Positions 30,882 through 41,114 of a stretch of 64,000 bases of DNA are shown piece after piece. The notes beneath the pieces are model-generated. The model was not told the DNA's origin. It searched no databases and worked only from the letters and a program-made list of their open reading frames with translations. The translations under genes were made by a program, and so were the position numbers. Within the stretch, counting starts at the first letter, position 1. Each line of letters starts with the position of its first letter. This DNA comes from Bacteroidota bacterium (GTDB lineage Bacteria > Bacteroidota > Bacteroidia > AKYH767-A > OLB10): positions 62,001 through 126,000 of the forward strand of contig JADJOA010000005.1 of NCBI GenBank assembly GCA_016714005.1. Direction: 5' to 3'.

Positions 30882-31876
30882 ATGGAGATAAACCTACTTG
30901 TTATTGTAATCATACTTTGCACTGATATTTGATTTTATAAACGGATTTCATGATGCAGCCAATTCCATAGCCACTGTTGTTTCTACAAAAGTACTTTCAC
31001 CGGTTACGGCAGTTTTGTGGGCGGCATTGTTTAATTTTTTAGCCTACTGGATATTTGAATTGAAAGTTGCTGATACGGTTTCTAAAACTGTGCGCACCGA
31101 GAATATTACCTTAGTTGTTGTGTGTAGCGGACTTATTGCGTCTATCATTTGGAATTTACTTACCTGGTGGTGGGGAATACCCTCATCATCATCTCACACA
31201 TTAATTGGTGGGTTTGCAGGTGCCGGTATAGCACATGCCGGCACTTTTCATGCAGTGCAGTTAGATAAAGTAATGCCTGTTGTTTATTTTATTGTGCTTG
31301 CTCCGCTTATAGGTTCCATTATGTCATGGATTATTTCTGTTATCACATTAAACATTTGCAAACGATCAAGCCCAAGCAAGGTTGATAAAGTTTTCAGAAG
31401 GCTGCAATTGCTTTCATCGGCAGCATACAGTTTGGGGCATGGTGGTAACGATGCCCAAAAAGTAATGGGAATAATAGGCGCTGCCATGCTGGCAAACGGA
31501 CAAATAGCAGACTTAAAACACATTCCCGAATGGGTGCCACTTGCTTGTTACACCGCCATAGCTTTAGGAACAATGTTTGGTGGATGGCGTATTGTAAAAC
31601 AATGGGGCAACGCGTTACAAAGCTTACTCCTTTTGAAGGATTTGCTGCAGAAACAGCAGGAGCAATAACACTATTCGAACACAACATTTTAAAATTCCGG
31701 TTTCAACTACACATACTATTACAGGATCTATTATTGGTGTAGGGTTAACAAAAAGAATTTCTGCAGTAAGGTGGGGAGTAACGCTGCAATTAATATGGGC
31801 ATGGGTGCTCACCATACCTGTTTCAGCAGGGTTAGCTGCTCTTATTTTTTATATTTGGAATGCGTTAGCTAGTTAG
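30882..31876 (+). CDS. Inorganic phosphate transporter, PiT family
   Basis: Low-affinity phosphate/cation symporter of the inner membrane. The PiT signature 'FDFINGFHDAANSIATVVST' is near the N-terminus, and its second copy 'AAYSLGHGGNDAQKVMGI' near the middle; many hydrophobic helices. Frames break at about 30917, 31590 and 31690; between them 'GIPSSSSHTLIGGFAG' and the C-terminal 'PVSTTHTITGSIIGVGL' (conserved repeat of the same motif) are clear. The stop is TAG 31874-31876, about 331 residues. Read together with the DUF47 gene upstream. Confidence 0.88.
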
Positions 31877-31973
31877 TTCGCATTAATTTTAAGTGTTTTC
31901 TTCCTAGAGGCTTTAACTGCGTTTTTCTTATATCAATTAAAAGTTATTTTCGTGCCTCCAAAAAAATTAAATA

Positions 31974-32665
31974 ATGATAAAACAATTTTCAGCGCTTGCA
32001 TTGATATGTTCAGTAAGTGCATGTGCATTTGCACAAAACAACAAAGAAGTGGTTCTGAAAAATCAGAGCGACTCTATTAGCTATGCAATTGGTTCAAGCA
32101 TAGGAGGCAGTTTAAAAAAAGATGGGTTAGATGCATCTCTCAATCTTGATATTTTAAAAGCGGCAATGGAAGCAGCTTTTAAAGGGCAAAGCCTTTTAAT
32201 AGACGGTAATCAAGCTCAACAAGTTCTTAATGCATACTTTGCAGAGCAACAAGCTAAAAAGGAAAAGAGGCTATAGAAAAGGACAAAAGTTTTTGGCCGA
32301 AAACAAAAAACGCCGGTGTGGTAGAATTACCAAGTGGTTTGCAGTATGAAATATTGAAACCAGGTACTGGTCCAAAACCAACTAAGGAAGATAAAGTTAC
32401 AACACACTACCACGGCACAACCATAGATGGGAAAGTTTTTGATAGTAGCGTTGAGCACGGTCAGCCTGCACAATTTGGCATTAGCCAGGTTATTGCTGGA
32501 TGGACAGAGGCTTTACAATTAATGCCTGTAGGCAGCAAATGGAAATTGTTTATACCATCGAACCTTGCCTACGGTGAGCGTGGCGCAGGAGGCAACATAG
32601 GGCCTAATGAAACTTTGGTTTTTGAAGTGGAGCTTATATCAATTGATAAAGAGCCTGCCAAATAA
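31974..32665 (+). CDS. FKBP-type peptidyl-prolyl cis-trans isomerase (FkpA/Mip-like)
   Basis: Signal peptide ('ALALICSVSACAFAQ', possibly a lipobox), an N-terminal dimerisation region ('DSISYAIGSSIGGSLKKDGL', 'NAYFAEQQAKKEK'), and a C-terminal FKBP domain ('YHGTTIDGKVFDSS', 'VIAGWTEALQLMPVGSKWKL', 'IPSNLAYGERGAGGNIGPNE'). At least one indel between 32270 and 32310 breaks the frame; correction gives 'EAIEKGQKFLAENKK'. It is a periplasmic folding helper, about 230 residues. A clear terminator follows at 32704. Confidence 0.9.
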
Positions 32666-32703
32666 CGTTGGTATCGAAGAAACAAACGCAAAATTTGAAA
32701 ATG

Positions 32704-32737
32704 TAAAAGCTACCTTCGGGTAGCTTTTTAGTTTTTA
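32704..32737 (+). terminator. Rho-independent terminator of the FKBP gene
   Basis: AAAAGCTACC-TTC-GGGTAGCTTTTT hairpin with a T-rich tail, 38 bases after the stop. Confidence 0.9.
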
Positions 32738-33171
32738 AAGAAACGAGCGGAAGTCTTTACCTAAATTCTAGAATATAGATTATTTTTAAATGGAATAATC
32801 CTAAGAGATAAAAGGATTAAACAAAAGACCAAAGAGTCACTAACACTAACCGTGAGTAAGATCACTGAAACAAAAAGGATAAGGGTAAAGCCATTTCCGA
32901 ATTAATTATGAACCCAATGGAATAAACCGGAAACCAAATGGAAGGAGCTAAGAAACGGGCGGAAGAGGCTATAAACTGAAATGTAATTTTAGCAATATGG
33001 TTATATGGATTTATCGCACCATGGGTGATATTAAAATTATGATAGTCAATTAGATATGTTTTTTTCAAATCAATTATAAGTGCAGGCTATTTTTAGGTGC
33101 AATTAAAAAAAATTGGTTCTTAAGCAAGTTAGACCGACCTAAAACTGTTGAGTAAGATGAGGTGGGTCTTT
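32738..33171. other. Gene-free region
   Basis: I see no credible gene. A 68-codon minus-strand ORF (32862-33068) has no family signature. A possible hairpin at 33131-33169 (GACC-ACCT/AGGT-GGTC arms) lies directly before the palindromic terminator at 33172, so a small RNA is conceivable but unsupported. Confidence 0.4.
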
Positions 33172-33225
33172 AAAAAAAGAAAAGCCTGCTGTGAAAGAAC
33201 TTTCACAGCAGGCTTTTCTTTTTTT
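33172..33225 (-). terminator. Perfect palindromic terminator of the DUF5689-receptor unit
   Basis: 26-base arms (GCCTGCTGTGAAAG core) with a 2-base loop and A/T runs on both sides; functional in either direction. It lies about 90 bases beyond the stop of the leftward gene at 33318. Confidence 0.88.
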
Positions 33226-33317
33226 ACCTACTTGTTATCTGAACCAAACTCTCCTTATCAAAGCGTTTGGTTAAAGTGTTTATGAAAGCTCTTTTTTTAA
33301 AAAGGCGCTCTGTTTGA

Positions 33318-34624
33318 TTAACGTATCAAAACATTGTCAACTCTGTAATTGCTTGTTTGTCCTGTAGCACCATTTCCTACATACTTAAATCCAATAAAAC
33401 CTGTTCCGGTAAAACCACTAAGGGAAACATTACCTGAAGGAACAAAGGTATTAGAACCTGATGTGCCGGTAGCAAGATTGCATGTAAGAGGAACCCATGT
33501 GGCGGCAGATGGATTACAAACGTCAAAATTTTGTGAGAACCAAACAGATAATCCGTCCTGAACCCAAAAAGATTGTGCAGACTCAAATGAAAGTGTATCG
33601 GCACTGGTTAAATCAAATGGTGGGGAAACAAGCCATGTTTCTACTGCTCCGTTTGACTGATATGCTGTAGCTTCTGGATAGGAGTTACCGCCAGATGATT
33701 TACCCAACCAGCTTTTTTCGCCAGTTATTGTCATGCTTAGCCAGCCGGTATCGCTTACGGCTACATTGGCGGCAATACCTGTAAAATTCTCTTCAATAGT
33801 ATCAAAAGGTACAGTTATAGTTCCACAGCGGTCTATATTCATATCCAAATCTTCAGTATTTCTCAAAAATATCTGAGCAGTACTTCCATAAAATTGAACT
33901 ACACCGCGCACCATACCACCTTTACATGGAATAACAGAAGAGGCAAAATTTGCAAAACCACTTGTTCTAACAATTATTGTCCCCGAACCGCAATCCTGTA
34001 AGTACCTGTTTACATCAGTTTGTGTTATGGCATCGGCAAATGTTTTTCCAATATCGGCAGACTGAAACTGTACTGTATCAAACTCAACAAGTGTGTTAAT
34101 ATCAGTACTGTTAATTTGTGATAATTTTTTCTTTTTGGCTGTTACTTCAAGGTTCCACTTCCCAGGAAAAAAGTGACTTGTTATAGATGTATTTGGAATG
34201 CGCGCTAATGCTCCATTTTCTATAGAGCCAATTTTTATGTTACCATCAACACTGGCAATATATAATCCCCGTAGTTTAATAAATACCCTGCGTCCGATAG
34301 GGTAGGTGGTGTAATATTCACTTTGGTCTATAAGCACGCTGATTCCGGCAGTGTTATCCTGCAGCACAATTTCTTTGTAAAAGTTACCAGATTTATCATC
34401 GGCAGCTACTATACCTACGCATATTAAATCATCGTTTATATAGGTTGGGTTTACTCCATTAACTGCCAGCGTTAGCAAACTGTCAAATTCAATGTTGGCT
34501 GTTAAATTGGGGTCAACATTGGTCGATGGAGTATCACTGTCATAATCATCTTTTTAACGCAGGATGTGGTTAAACTGATAACAGCAAGAAGCAATACCGG
34601 AAATGTTTTAATTGATTTTATCAT
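33318..34624 (-). CDS. DUF5689 domain lipoprotein
   Basis: The N-terminus 'MIKSIKTFPVLLLAVISL' ending TTSC is a lipoprotein signal. One A is missing near 34553; after correction the frame runs 'DDYDSDTPSTNVDPNLTANI' into the body. 'GIVAADDKSGNFYKEIVLQD' and 'RRVFIKLRGLYI' match DUF5689 (OB-fold-like) proteins, followed by a jelly-roll-like C-terminal part ('VETWLVSPPFDLTSADTLSF', 'GFIGFKYVGNG'). These proteins are usually encoded next to TonB-dependent receptors, as here (45 bases downstream of one). It is probably an outer-membrane-anchored partner; the ligand is unknown. Confidence 0.82.
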
Positions 34625-34669
34625 TGTATTAAAATTTTATCTGTTTAATTCTTTGTTTTGATTTTGTTT

Positions 34670-37446
34670 TTAATTCATTCTTAAAATAAAGCTCAGCATA
34701 TAAGTTCTTCCAAATGCATAGCTAAACTTTGGAGCAAAAATATCCACATCGCGCTCAGTATATCCTACTCTGTCAAGCCTGCCTTGCTCATATCCATTGG
34801 TAATAATATCGGTGTTGTCAAGCAGGTTGTTTTACATTTAAGTAAACAAGAAAAAACGTATTGCGTTTTAACGACTTAAATTTATTGTTGAGCTTGTATG
34901 ACCAACCGGCTGATAGGTCTAAAGTAAACTGACCGTCAGTGCGTTGTTGCGAAAGAAGGTTTTTCCATGTTTCGCTGTCCTTTTCTATGTTTTGCAAAGC
35001 ATCATCAGTTCTTCGTGCCGGGCTGAAATCAAAATAGCTGTTGGCAAAATAGTTGGCGGATAAACCTACATTCCAAAATTTTGTAGAGCGGTAATTTACC
35101 CCAAACGCATAAGCATTTTGTGGAGTTAACTCCACATGCAGGTTTTTAATGTAAACAGTTTCACCTGTTGAGTTTACAGTATTTGTATTATCTATAGTAA
35201 TTGTTGCAAGTGGTCGGCTGCTATAAAAATAACTGCCTATGGCAGCAGCGGCTGTTGCCGAAAATCCTTTGCCCAAATTAGCATCAACAGAAAGTTCTGT
35301 TCCTGAGTGCGTTCTTTCAATATCCGTTAAAGTATAGTTGATGTAGCTTTTAAAACTACCATAATCAAGATAAAAGCTTCTGTTTTCTATAGCATCATTA
35401 AAAATGGTATGATAGAAAACAGCTTTTGCTTTAAGGCGTGGCGCTGTATAAAGATAACCCCCTTCAACTGAAGTAATTTTTTCGTTAGTAACATCATCAA
35501 CCACCACATCGCGCGTGCGGGGAGACACAAAAACATTGTCAAACAAAGGTGCGCGTGTGAGGTAGGCTGCATTTGCAAATAAGTAATTACGTCCGTTTAC
35601 TTTGTATGTAGCTCCGCCTTTTAAGCCAATGTCAGAGAATCTTAGTTTTTCTGACTTGCCGAAAGAATTATCGGGAAACAAACCGTTTTTATAATTGCCT
35701 TCTCTGAACATGGTGGTGCTGGTTGTACTTATTGCGCCAAAAACATCTATTCGGTCAAATTTGGCATTAGCCTGGCTCACACATTTACCTTGCTGACATG
35801 TGCTTCGTAATCGTAACCAAATTTATCACCTTCTCTAACAATCCTGTTAGGGTTATTTAAGTCATTCTGACTTGCCGATGGGTCACCCTGAAAATCAATG
35901 GCTGCATATTTATCAATATCTAAATAAAAATCGGCACCAAGCAAATCTTCAATCTCTTTATAAAAGCGAGAACTTTGCGATTGATAATTAGCACCTGCAT
36001 TAATGGTAACATTATCACCGGCAAGTGTGGCGTAGTAAGTGCTTATAGATTGACGTTGTGTTTCAGTAATCCTGTTCTCAATAATGTAAAGCGCTTTACG
36101 ACCTGTTACTGAGTTTCCGGCAATGCCATCAACATTATTTACAGTTTCAATGTTGCGGTAATTTGCAGCAACCAAATCATCCCACTGAATTTGTAACAAG
36201 TCAGGATTATTCTTGAGCTTTTGCTCGGTAAAAGCAGCAAGAGCAGCATCTTCATAGTAAGAAGGTAAATAGCGGTAGTAAGTAGGGCGTGGGTCTGGTG
36301 CATCAATCCAGTTTAACGATGTTGACCTCTTTTACCTGAAGTATAAGAGACAGCAGAAGTTAAAGAAGATTTATTGCTTATTTTCCAGTCGTGCGAAAAA
36401 ATATAAAGTGGCTGATAATTTGTACCAATATTTGAATTTCGCACTTTACCACCCTGATAGCCCCAGTTTGAATTGTAGTAATTATCGCCAGTTAAATCGT
36501 AAACTTCCTGTGTGTTTGCCGAACTGCGTGCACTTTCTACACTACTTGCAAGCATGGTTAAAGATAACTCGTGCTTGTTTGTAATTTTTGAAATGCCTGC
36601 ATAGTATGCAAATCCATCGTAGTAGGTTCCCTTAACAAAGCCCTCATTGGCCCACCTACGCGAAATGGAAGCGCTAAACGCCCATCCTTTGTTCAAAATA
36701 CCTGAACCATAAGTAAGCATAAAACGATTATCGTATGTTCTGTTACTTAAACCATAAGTGGCAGATAATTGCTTTCTCTGGCGAGTTGCTCTTGAGTCTA
36801 TACTTGAAGTGCCTCCAACAGAGCCAAATGAATAATTGGCAGGAGTAAGCCCTCTGGTATTTTCACGCGAGCGCAGCACATCATTTAACCCACTCCAGCT
36901 TGAATATGCGGTGCGCCCGTTGTATAAATCGCTTTCTTCAATTCCATTCATTAGGGTAATGCTGTTAACGTCATCATATCCTCTGGCTTTAAATCGAGCA
37001 ATGCTCCAGTTAAAGTTGGCGGCACTGGCAAATACATCGCGTGATGCACCCAAAACACTCGAAACACTTTGTTCCGATTTACTCTCCGACTCTTCCTCAT
37101 CAACCGAAACCACAGGCAAATCATCGGCAGTAGTCTGCACTGTTTGTTCGCCCTCGGCAGATACTTTTTCTAAATTAAGCACAGCAGCATTTAGTGATAT
37201 ACTTTTTGAAAATGACCCAAAGGCAGGGTTATCAATCATCAATGTGTAATCTCCAAAAGGAACATTGATAATTTCAAAACCACCTTCGGCTGAAGTGGTA
37301 GCTGAGTAACCGGCACCTTTAAGTAACACGGTAACATTTGGTAATGCATTTCCACTATCATCTGTTAATTGACCGGTAATTTTTCCGGTTTGCGCTGCAA
37401 CAGCAAACGGAAACAACATGATTAAAAACAACAATCGTAAAGACAT
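34670..37446 (-). CDS. TonB-dependent receptor with carboxypeptidase-regulatory-like N-domain
   Basis: Signal peptide ('LLFLIMLFPFAVAAQ'), an N-terminal regulatory-like domain ('GKITGQLTDDSGNALPNVTV', 'GFEIINVPFGDYTL'), a plug region with 'RFKARGYDDVNSITLMNGI', and beta-barrel strands to the end ('FGRTYMLSFILRMN', terminal residue not aromatic). Frames break near 36330, 35785 (one G missing; restores 'KVNVWSQANAKFDRIDVF') and 34845. About 925 residues. It is an outer-membrane active importer energised by TonB-ExbBD; the ligand is unknown. It is followed by the DUF5689 lipoprotein in the same unit. Confidence 0.85.
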
Positions 37447-37585
37447 ATTTTGCTTTTTAAATTAGGGGTGGCAATAGTAGGAAATAACCCATTAGATTGG
37501 CGTTTTTAATGTCAATAAAATATTAACAGTATGAAGCAAAGAGCCATTGCTTCAAATTATTCAAACACACAAAATGAAGGATTAA

Positions 37586-38401
37586 CTACACAGCTACATT
37601 AAACTCTCTCAATGAATCATTAAGCGATGTTTTTAGATCGGTGCTGGCTTTGCGCCTACCGATAATTAGTGCGCAAGGCACCTGGTACTCTCCGGCAGGA
37701 AATTTTTTTGTGTACGAACCCGGTATCACAACAGAACGTGCAGGTACTCTTCCTTTTAATTCAACAGGTTCGCCACCTGTAACATCTATAATTTTTGTAG
37801 ACATGGTTAGTACCACATTGGCTCCCAGCACAGCTTCTTTTTCTACAAGCACCCCTTCAACTACAATACAACGTGAGCCTATAAAACAACCATCTTCAAT
37901 AACTACAGGCGCAGCCTGTACGGGCTCTAAAACTCCGCCAATTCCGACACCACCGCTCAGGTGTACATCTTTGCCTATTTGCGCACAACTGCCCACTGTT
38001 GCCCAAGTGTCAACCATAGTTCCGCTATCTACATATGCTCCTATGTTTACATAGGACGGCATCATAATAACACCTTTTGCTAAAAATGCTCCATAACGCG
38101 CAACTGCATGAGGCACCACTCTTACACCAAGTTGTGCGTAGTTATTCTTCAATTTCATCTTATCATGAAACTCCATTGGTCCAATTTCAATAGTTTCCAT
38201 TTGCCTGATGGGGAAATAAAGAATCACAGCTTTTTTTACCCAGTCGTTTACCTTCCAGGAATCACCATTAGGTTCAGCAACACGAAGCCTCCCTTTATCC
38301 AACTCTTCAACTATATATTCAATTGTTTTTACTGTTTCTGCATTTTTCAGCAAGGCTCTGTCATCCCATGCTTTATTAATGATAGTTTCTATCTCTGTCA
38401 T
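37586..38401 (-). CDS. dapD: 2,3,4,5-tetrahydropyridine-2,6-dicarboxylate N-succinyltransferase
   Basis: DapD succinylates tetrahydrodipicolinate in the lysine/diaminopimelate pathway. 'VVPHAVARYGAFLAKGVIMM', 'GAYVDSGTMVDTWATVGSCA', 'SGGVGIGGVLEPVQA' and 'RCIVVEGVLVEKEAVLG' are the family's left-handed beta-helix hexapeptide repeats. The open frame extends further upstream, but 'MTEIETIINKAWDD' (ATG 38399-38401) is the family's start. 271 residues, intact. Divergent from ruvX. Confidence 0.95.
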   Translation of the reverse strand: MTEIETIINKAWDDRALLKNAETVKTIEYIVEELDKGRLRVAEPNGDSWKVNDWVKKAVILYFPIRQMETIEIGPMEFHDKMKLKNNYAQLGVRVVPHAVARYGAFLAKGVIMMPSYVNIGAYVDSGTMVDTWATVGSCAQIGKDVHLSGGVGIGGVLEPVQAAPVVIEDGCFIGSRCIVVEGVLVEKEAVLGANVVLTMSTKIIDVTGGEPVELKGRVPARSVVIPGSYTKKFPAGEYQVPCALIIGRRKASTDLKTSLNDSLREFNVAV

Positions 38402-38468
38402 ACAACTATTTTTTCGTTTGCAAAGAAAACAAAAATGATTTGGTGGCGGTTTGCTATTTTCGCCCTGC

Positions 38469-38891
38469 ATGGCGCGCATATTGGCAATTGATTATGGAAA
38501 TAAAAGAACAGGAATAGCAGTAACAGACCCATTGCAGATAATAGCCAGTGCATTAACAACAGTTCACACTAAAGATTTACTCGATTTTTTGAAGGACTAT
38601 GTTAAGAGAGAAGAAGTTGAAATAATTGTAGTAGGAGAGCCAAAACAAATGAATAACCAGCCATCGGAAGTTGAAAAACAAATTACTCCATTTGTGAAAA
38701 AACTAAAAAGTACTTTTCCTCAAAAACAAATAGAAAGAGTTGATGAAAGATTTACGTCTTTGATGGCGCAGCGGAGCATGATTGAAATGGGGCTAAAAAA
38801 AAGGGAAAGACAAAATAAAGCCACCGTTGATGAAATAAGCGCCACCATTATTTTACAGACGTACTTAGAAAACAAAAAGAGATTTACCTGA
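38469..38891 (+). CDS. ruvX: Putative Holliday junction resolvase / pre-16S rRNA nuclease
   Basis: YqgF/RuvX family. 'MARILAIDYGNKRTGIAVTD' is the RNase H-like N-terminus with catalytic Asp; 'IIVVGEPKQMNN' and 'VDERFTSLMAQ' complete the motifs, and 'DEISATIILQTYLE' the C-terminus. I chose ATG 38469 over one 18 bases upstream. 140 residues. It is first of a tight rightward group with def (2-base gap) and aroK. Confidence 0.93.
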   Translation: MARILAIDYGNKRTGIAVTDPLQIIASALTTVHTKDLLDFLKDYVKREEVEIIVVGEPKQMNNQPSEVEKQITPFVKKLKSTFPQKQIERVDERFTSLMAQRSMIEMGLKKRERQNKATVDEISATIILQTYLENKKRFT

Positions 38892-38892
38892 T

Positions 38893-39453
38893 ATGATTTT
38901 ACCCATAGTAGCATACGGAGATTCTGTTTTAAAAAAGAAAGCAACAGATATTGACCCAACTTATCCGGGCTTACAGGATTTAATTGCAAACATGTACGAA
39001 ACCATGTACAATGCAGAAGGTGTTGGATTAGCTGCTCCACAAATAGGATTATCTATCCGGCTTTTTATTACAGACGGAAAACCATTTAGTGAGGATGACC
39101 CTGTGCTTGCAAATTTCAAACAGGTTTTTATTAATGCGCAAATTCTGGATGAGAATGGGGAGGCGTGGAAGTTTAACGAAGGATGCCTGAGCATACCGGG
39201 CATAAGGGATGATGTTATGCGTAGGCCTGTAGTTAACATCCGCTATTTTGATGAGGAGTTCTGTCAGCACGAAAAAACTTTTGAAGGATTATCGGCACGC
39301 ATTATACAACATGAGTATGATCATATTGAAGGGGTGCTTTTTACAGATAAACTTTCGGCATTAAAGAAGAAATTGCTTAAAGGAAAACTGCGCGATATAA
39401 GTATTGGAAAAGTGGATGTAAATTACAGAATGAAATTTCCAGTAATTCGTTAA
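38893..39453 (+). CDS. def: Peptide deformylase
   Basis: Removes the formyl group from nascent protein N-termini. All three signatures are present: 'GVGLAAPQIGL', 'EGCLSIPGI' (metal Cys) and 'IQHEYDHIEGVLF' (HExxH-type). 186 residues, intact; 2 bases after ruvX and 4 bases before aroK. Confidence 0.96.
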   Translation: MILPIVAYGDSVLKKKATDIDPTYPGLQDLIANMYETMYNAEGVGLAAPQIGLSIRLFITDGKPFSEDDPVLANFKQVFINAQILDENGEAWKFNEGCLSIPGIRDDVMRRPVVNIRYFDEEFCQHEKTFEGLSARIIQHEYDHIEGVLFTDKLSALKKKLLKGKLRDISIGKVDVNYRMKFPVIR

Positions 39454-39457
39454 TAAA

Positions 39458-39985
39458 ATGCTTATCTATCTAATTGGGTTTAGCGGAGCAGGCAAGACAA
39501 CGACAGGCAAGCAGCTTGCATCCAAACTTAAATTTAATTTTATTGATACGGATAGTTTTATTGAGGAGAAAACCGGAAAATCTGTAAATGAAATTTTTGA
39601 TATTGATGGAGAAATCAGATTCAGAGAGTTGGAGAAAAAGGCTATTGAGGAAACAGCCAATTACAAAAACACTGTAGTTGCAACAGGTGGAGGCTTGCCA
39701 TGCTTTAACAACGTTATGCATTTAATGAATGATAACGGAGTTACTGTTTATTTAAAAGTAAACACCGGAATTTTATTTAAGCGATTGTTGAAAGAAAAAA
39801 AATCTCGTCCTTTAATTAAAAATTTAACAGATGTGGAAGTGATGGAGTTTATAACCTATCATATTCAACTTAGAGAAGGATATTACAATCAATCAAAAAT
39901 TAAGTTTAATGCAAATGAAATGCCGGTAAAAAAAATAGATGAATTGGTTGCTGGCATTAAAAGTAAAATTCAAAGCCCCGCATAA
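39458..39985 (+). CDS. aroK: Shikimate kinase
   Basis: Phosphorylates shikimate before the AroA step. P-loop 'LIGFSGAGKTTTGKQLA', shikimate-binding 'FIDTDSFIEEKTGKSVNEIF', 'RFRELEKKAI', 'VVATGGGLPC' and lid Arg in 'KSRPLIKN'. 175 residues, intact. It complements the aroB/aroA/DAHP synthase genes at the left end of the window. Confidence 0.95.
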   Translation: MLIYLIGFSGAGKTTTGKQLASKLKFNFIDTDSFIEEKTGKSVNEIFDIDGEIRFRELEKKAIEETANYKNTVVATGGGLPCFNNVMHLMNDNGVTVYLKVNTGILFKRLLKEKKSRPLIKNLTDVEVMEFITYHIQLREGYYNQSKIKFNANEMPVKKIDELVAGIKSKIQSPA

Positions 39986-40552
39986 AAAACAAAAGCCCCG
40001 ATTACGGTCAGGGCATGTGGCATTTTAGTGATTAATAAAAGTTGCCTTACGGGGCAGACTTTAATTATACATCTAACCTATTTTTTAAAAGCAGTTAAAG
40101 ATTTTTCTTTAAACATCAGGCACCGGTTAACCTTACGGGATTAACCTTACCTGATAACCAACCTAAAACTGAAGCTATTTTAATGTTTAGAGTTTGTTTG
40201 TTTTTGATTCAGAGCCGGAATTGTCTTACGGGGCAACCCAAACCTGAACCAACCTTAAACTAACCTAAAACCAAATCTTTCTAAAGAACGTGTTGTATGC
40301 TGATTTGATATGTCAAGTTTAACGTAATGATTAAGCCACGGGTTACAATCCATGCAAAAAATATTACATGTGTAAGGTTTTTTAAAAAGTCAGTTAAAAT
40401 ATTGCAGGATACTTACATGTACTTCGAGTTATTGTTACTCTTTACAACAGAAAAAGAAACAAAATATGACTCTTGTGTTTTACTAAAAAAACGTTGTAAT
40501 AAAGTTGAGAAAATTGGAGGAAAGTAAAGTTATAGATAAAAAAAGTAACGCG
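39986..40552. repeat. Gene-free region with repeated CCTTACGG hairpins
   Basis: No credible gene; a 66-codon frame at 40327-40527 has no signature. Three short hairpins share a TTACGG centre: TGCC-TTACGG-GGCA (about 40044-40057), GGTTAACC-TTAC-GGGATTAACC (about 40126-40147) and TTGTC-TTAC-GGGGCAA (about 40220-40236). AACCT/AACC motifs recur between and after them to about 40285. It may be a decayed palindromic repeat array or a structured RNA. Confidence 0.45.
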
Positions 40553-40960
40553 TTACAAATTTTCAATATTCTGAAACACAATTTTTAAATCACCTTCATC
40601 TTTTACAACTAAAAAAGTTTCCCTAGCTGTTACTCTTGCACATTTCACTTTGTAAATAATTTTTATCTGATTCACTCCTCTTTCTTTGTCGTATTCCTCG
40701 GCTGCGCTTAATAACTCAAAACTTTCCATAGCGCCCATTACTTCTCTCAGTTTATTGTATTTTTTTATTTTCTCATCCAAAGGCTCACTGTTGTTAAAGG
40801 AGGAAGAAAAATAACTATCGGCATTTTGATAATTTTCCTTTTGTAAATCATTCATAAAGCTATCAGTAAGTTTAATTGCTTCTTCTTTATTTAAGGGTAG
40901 AGGCGTACACGCCCCCAATGTTAAAATGAGAGACAGGAAAATAAGTGTTTTAATCTGCAT
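40553..40960 (-). CDS. Small lipoprotein, unknown family
   Basis: 135 residues. 'LIFLSLILTLGACTPL' is a lipoprotein signal with lipobox LGAC. The mature part begins 'NKEEAIKLTDSFMNDLQKEN', then 'YFSSSFNN', and ends in a beta-rich segment ('QIKIIYKVKCARVTARETFL'), a layout like the NTF2-type DUF4019/DUF4878 lipoproteins, but I cannot confirm which. No operon partner. Confidence 0.65.
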   Translation of the reverse strand: MQIKTLIFLSLILTLGACTPLPLNKEEAIKLTDSFMNDLQKENYQNADSYFSSSFNNSEPLDEKIKKYNKLREVMGAMESFELLSAAEEYDKERGVNQIKIIYKVKCARVTARETFLVVKDEGDLKIVFQNIENL

Positions 40961-41114
40961 AGTGATTGAATTTTAGTTTAAAGATAAACTTTGGTTTTGA
41001 TAATTTATTTCACTTATCAATAATTTTTTGAAGCCAAACAGGTGAAATTTATTCCAATTGAAAATTTCTACTCATAATGTATATTTTTACGCACTCAAAA
41101 TTTAATAACAAATT

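Noticed and set aside
32862..33068. 68-codon minus-strand frame
   Set aside because: No family signature and no signal peptide with a clear charge pattern; likely chance in AT-rich DNA.
38401..38479. N-terminal extension of dapD by 26 codons
   Set aside because: The extension overlaps the ruvX start region and lacks conservation; DapD proteins begin at 'MTEIETI'-like sequence.
40327..40527. 66-codon plus-strand frame
   Set aside because: Low complexity, no start context, no recognisable domain, in a repeat-rich gap.
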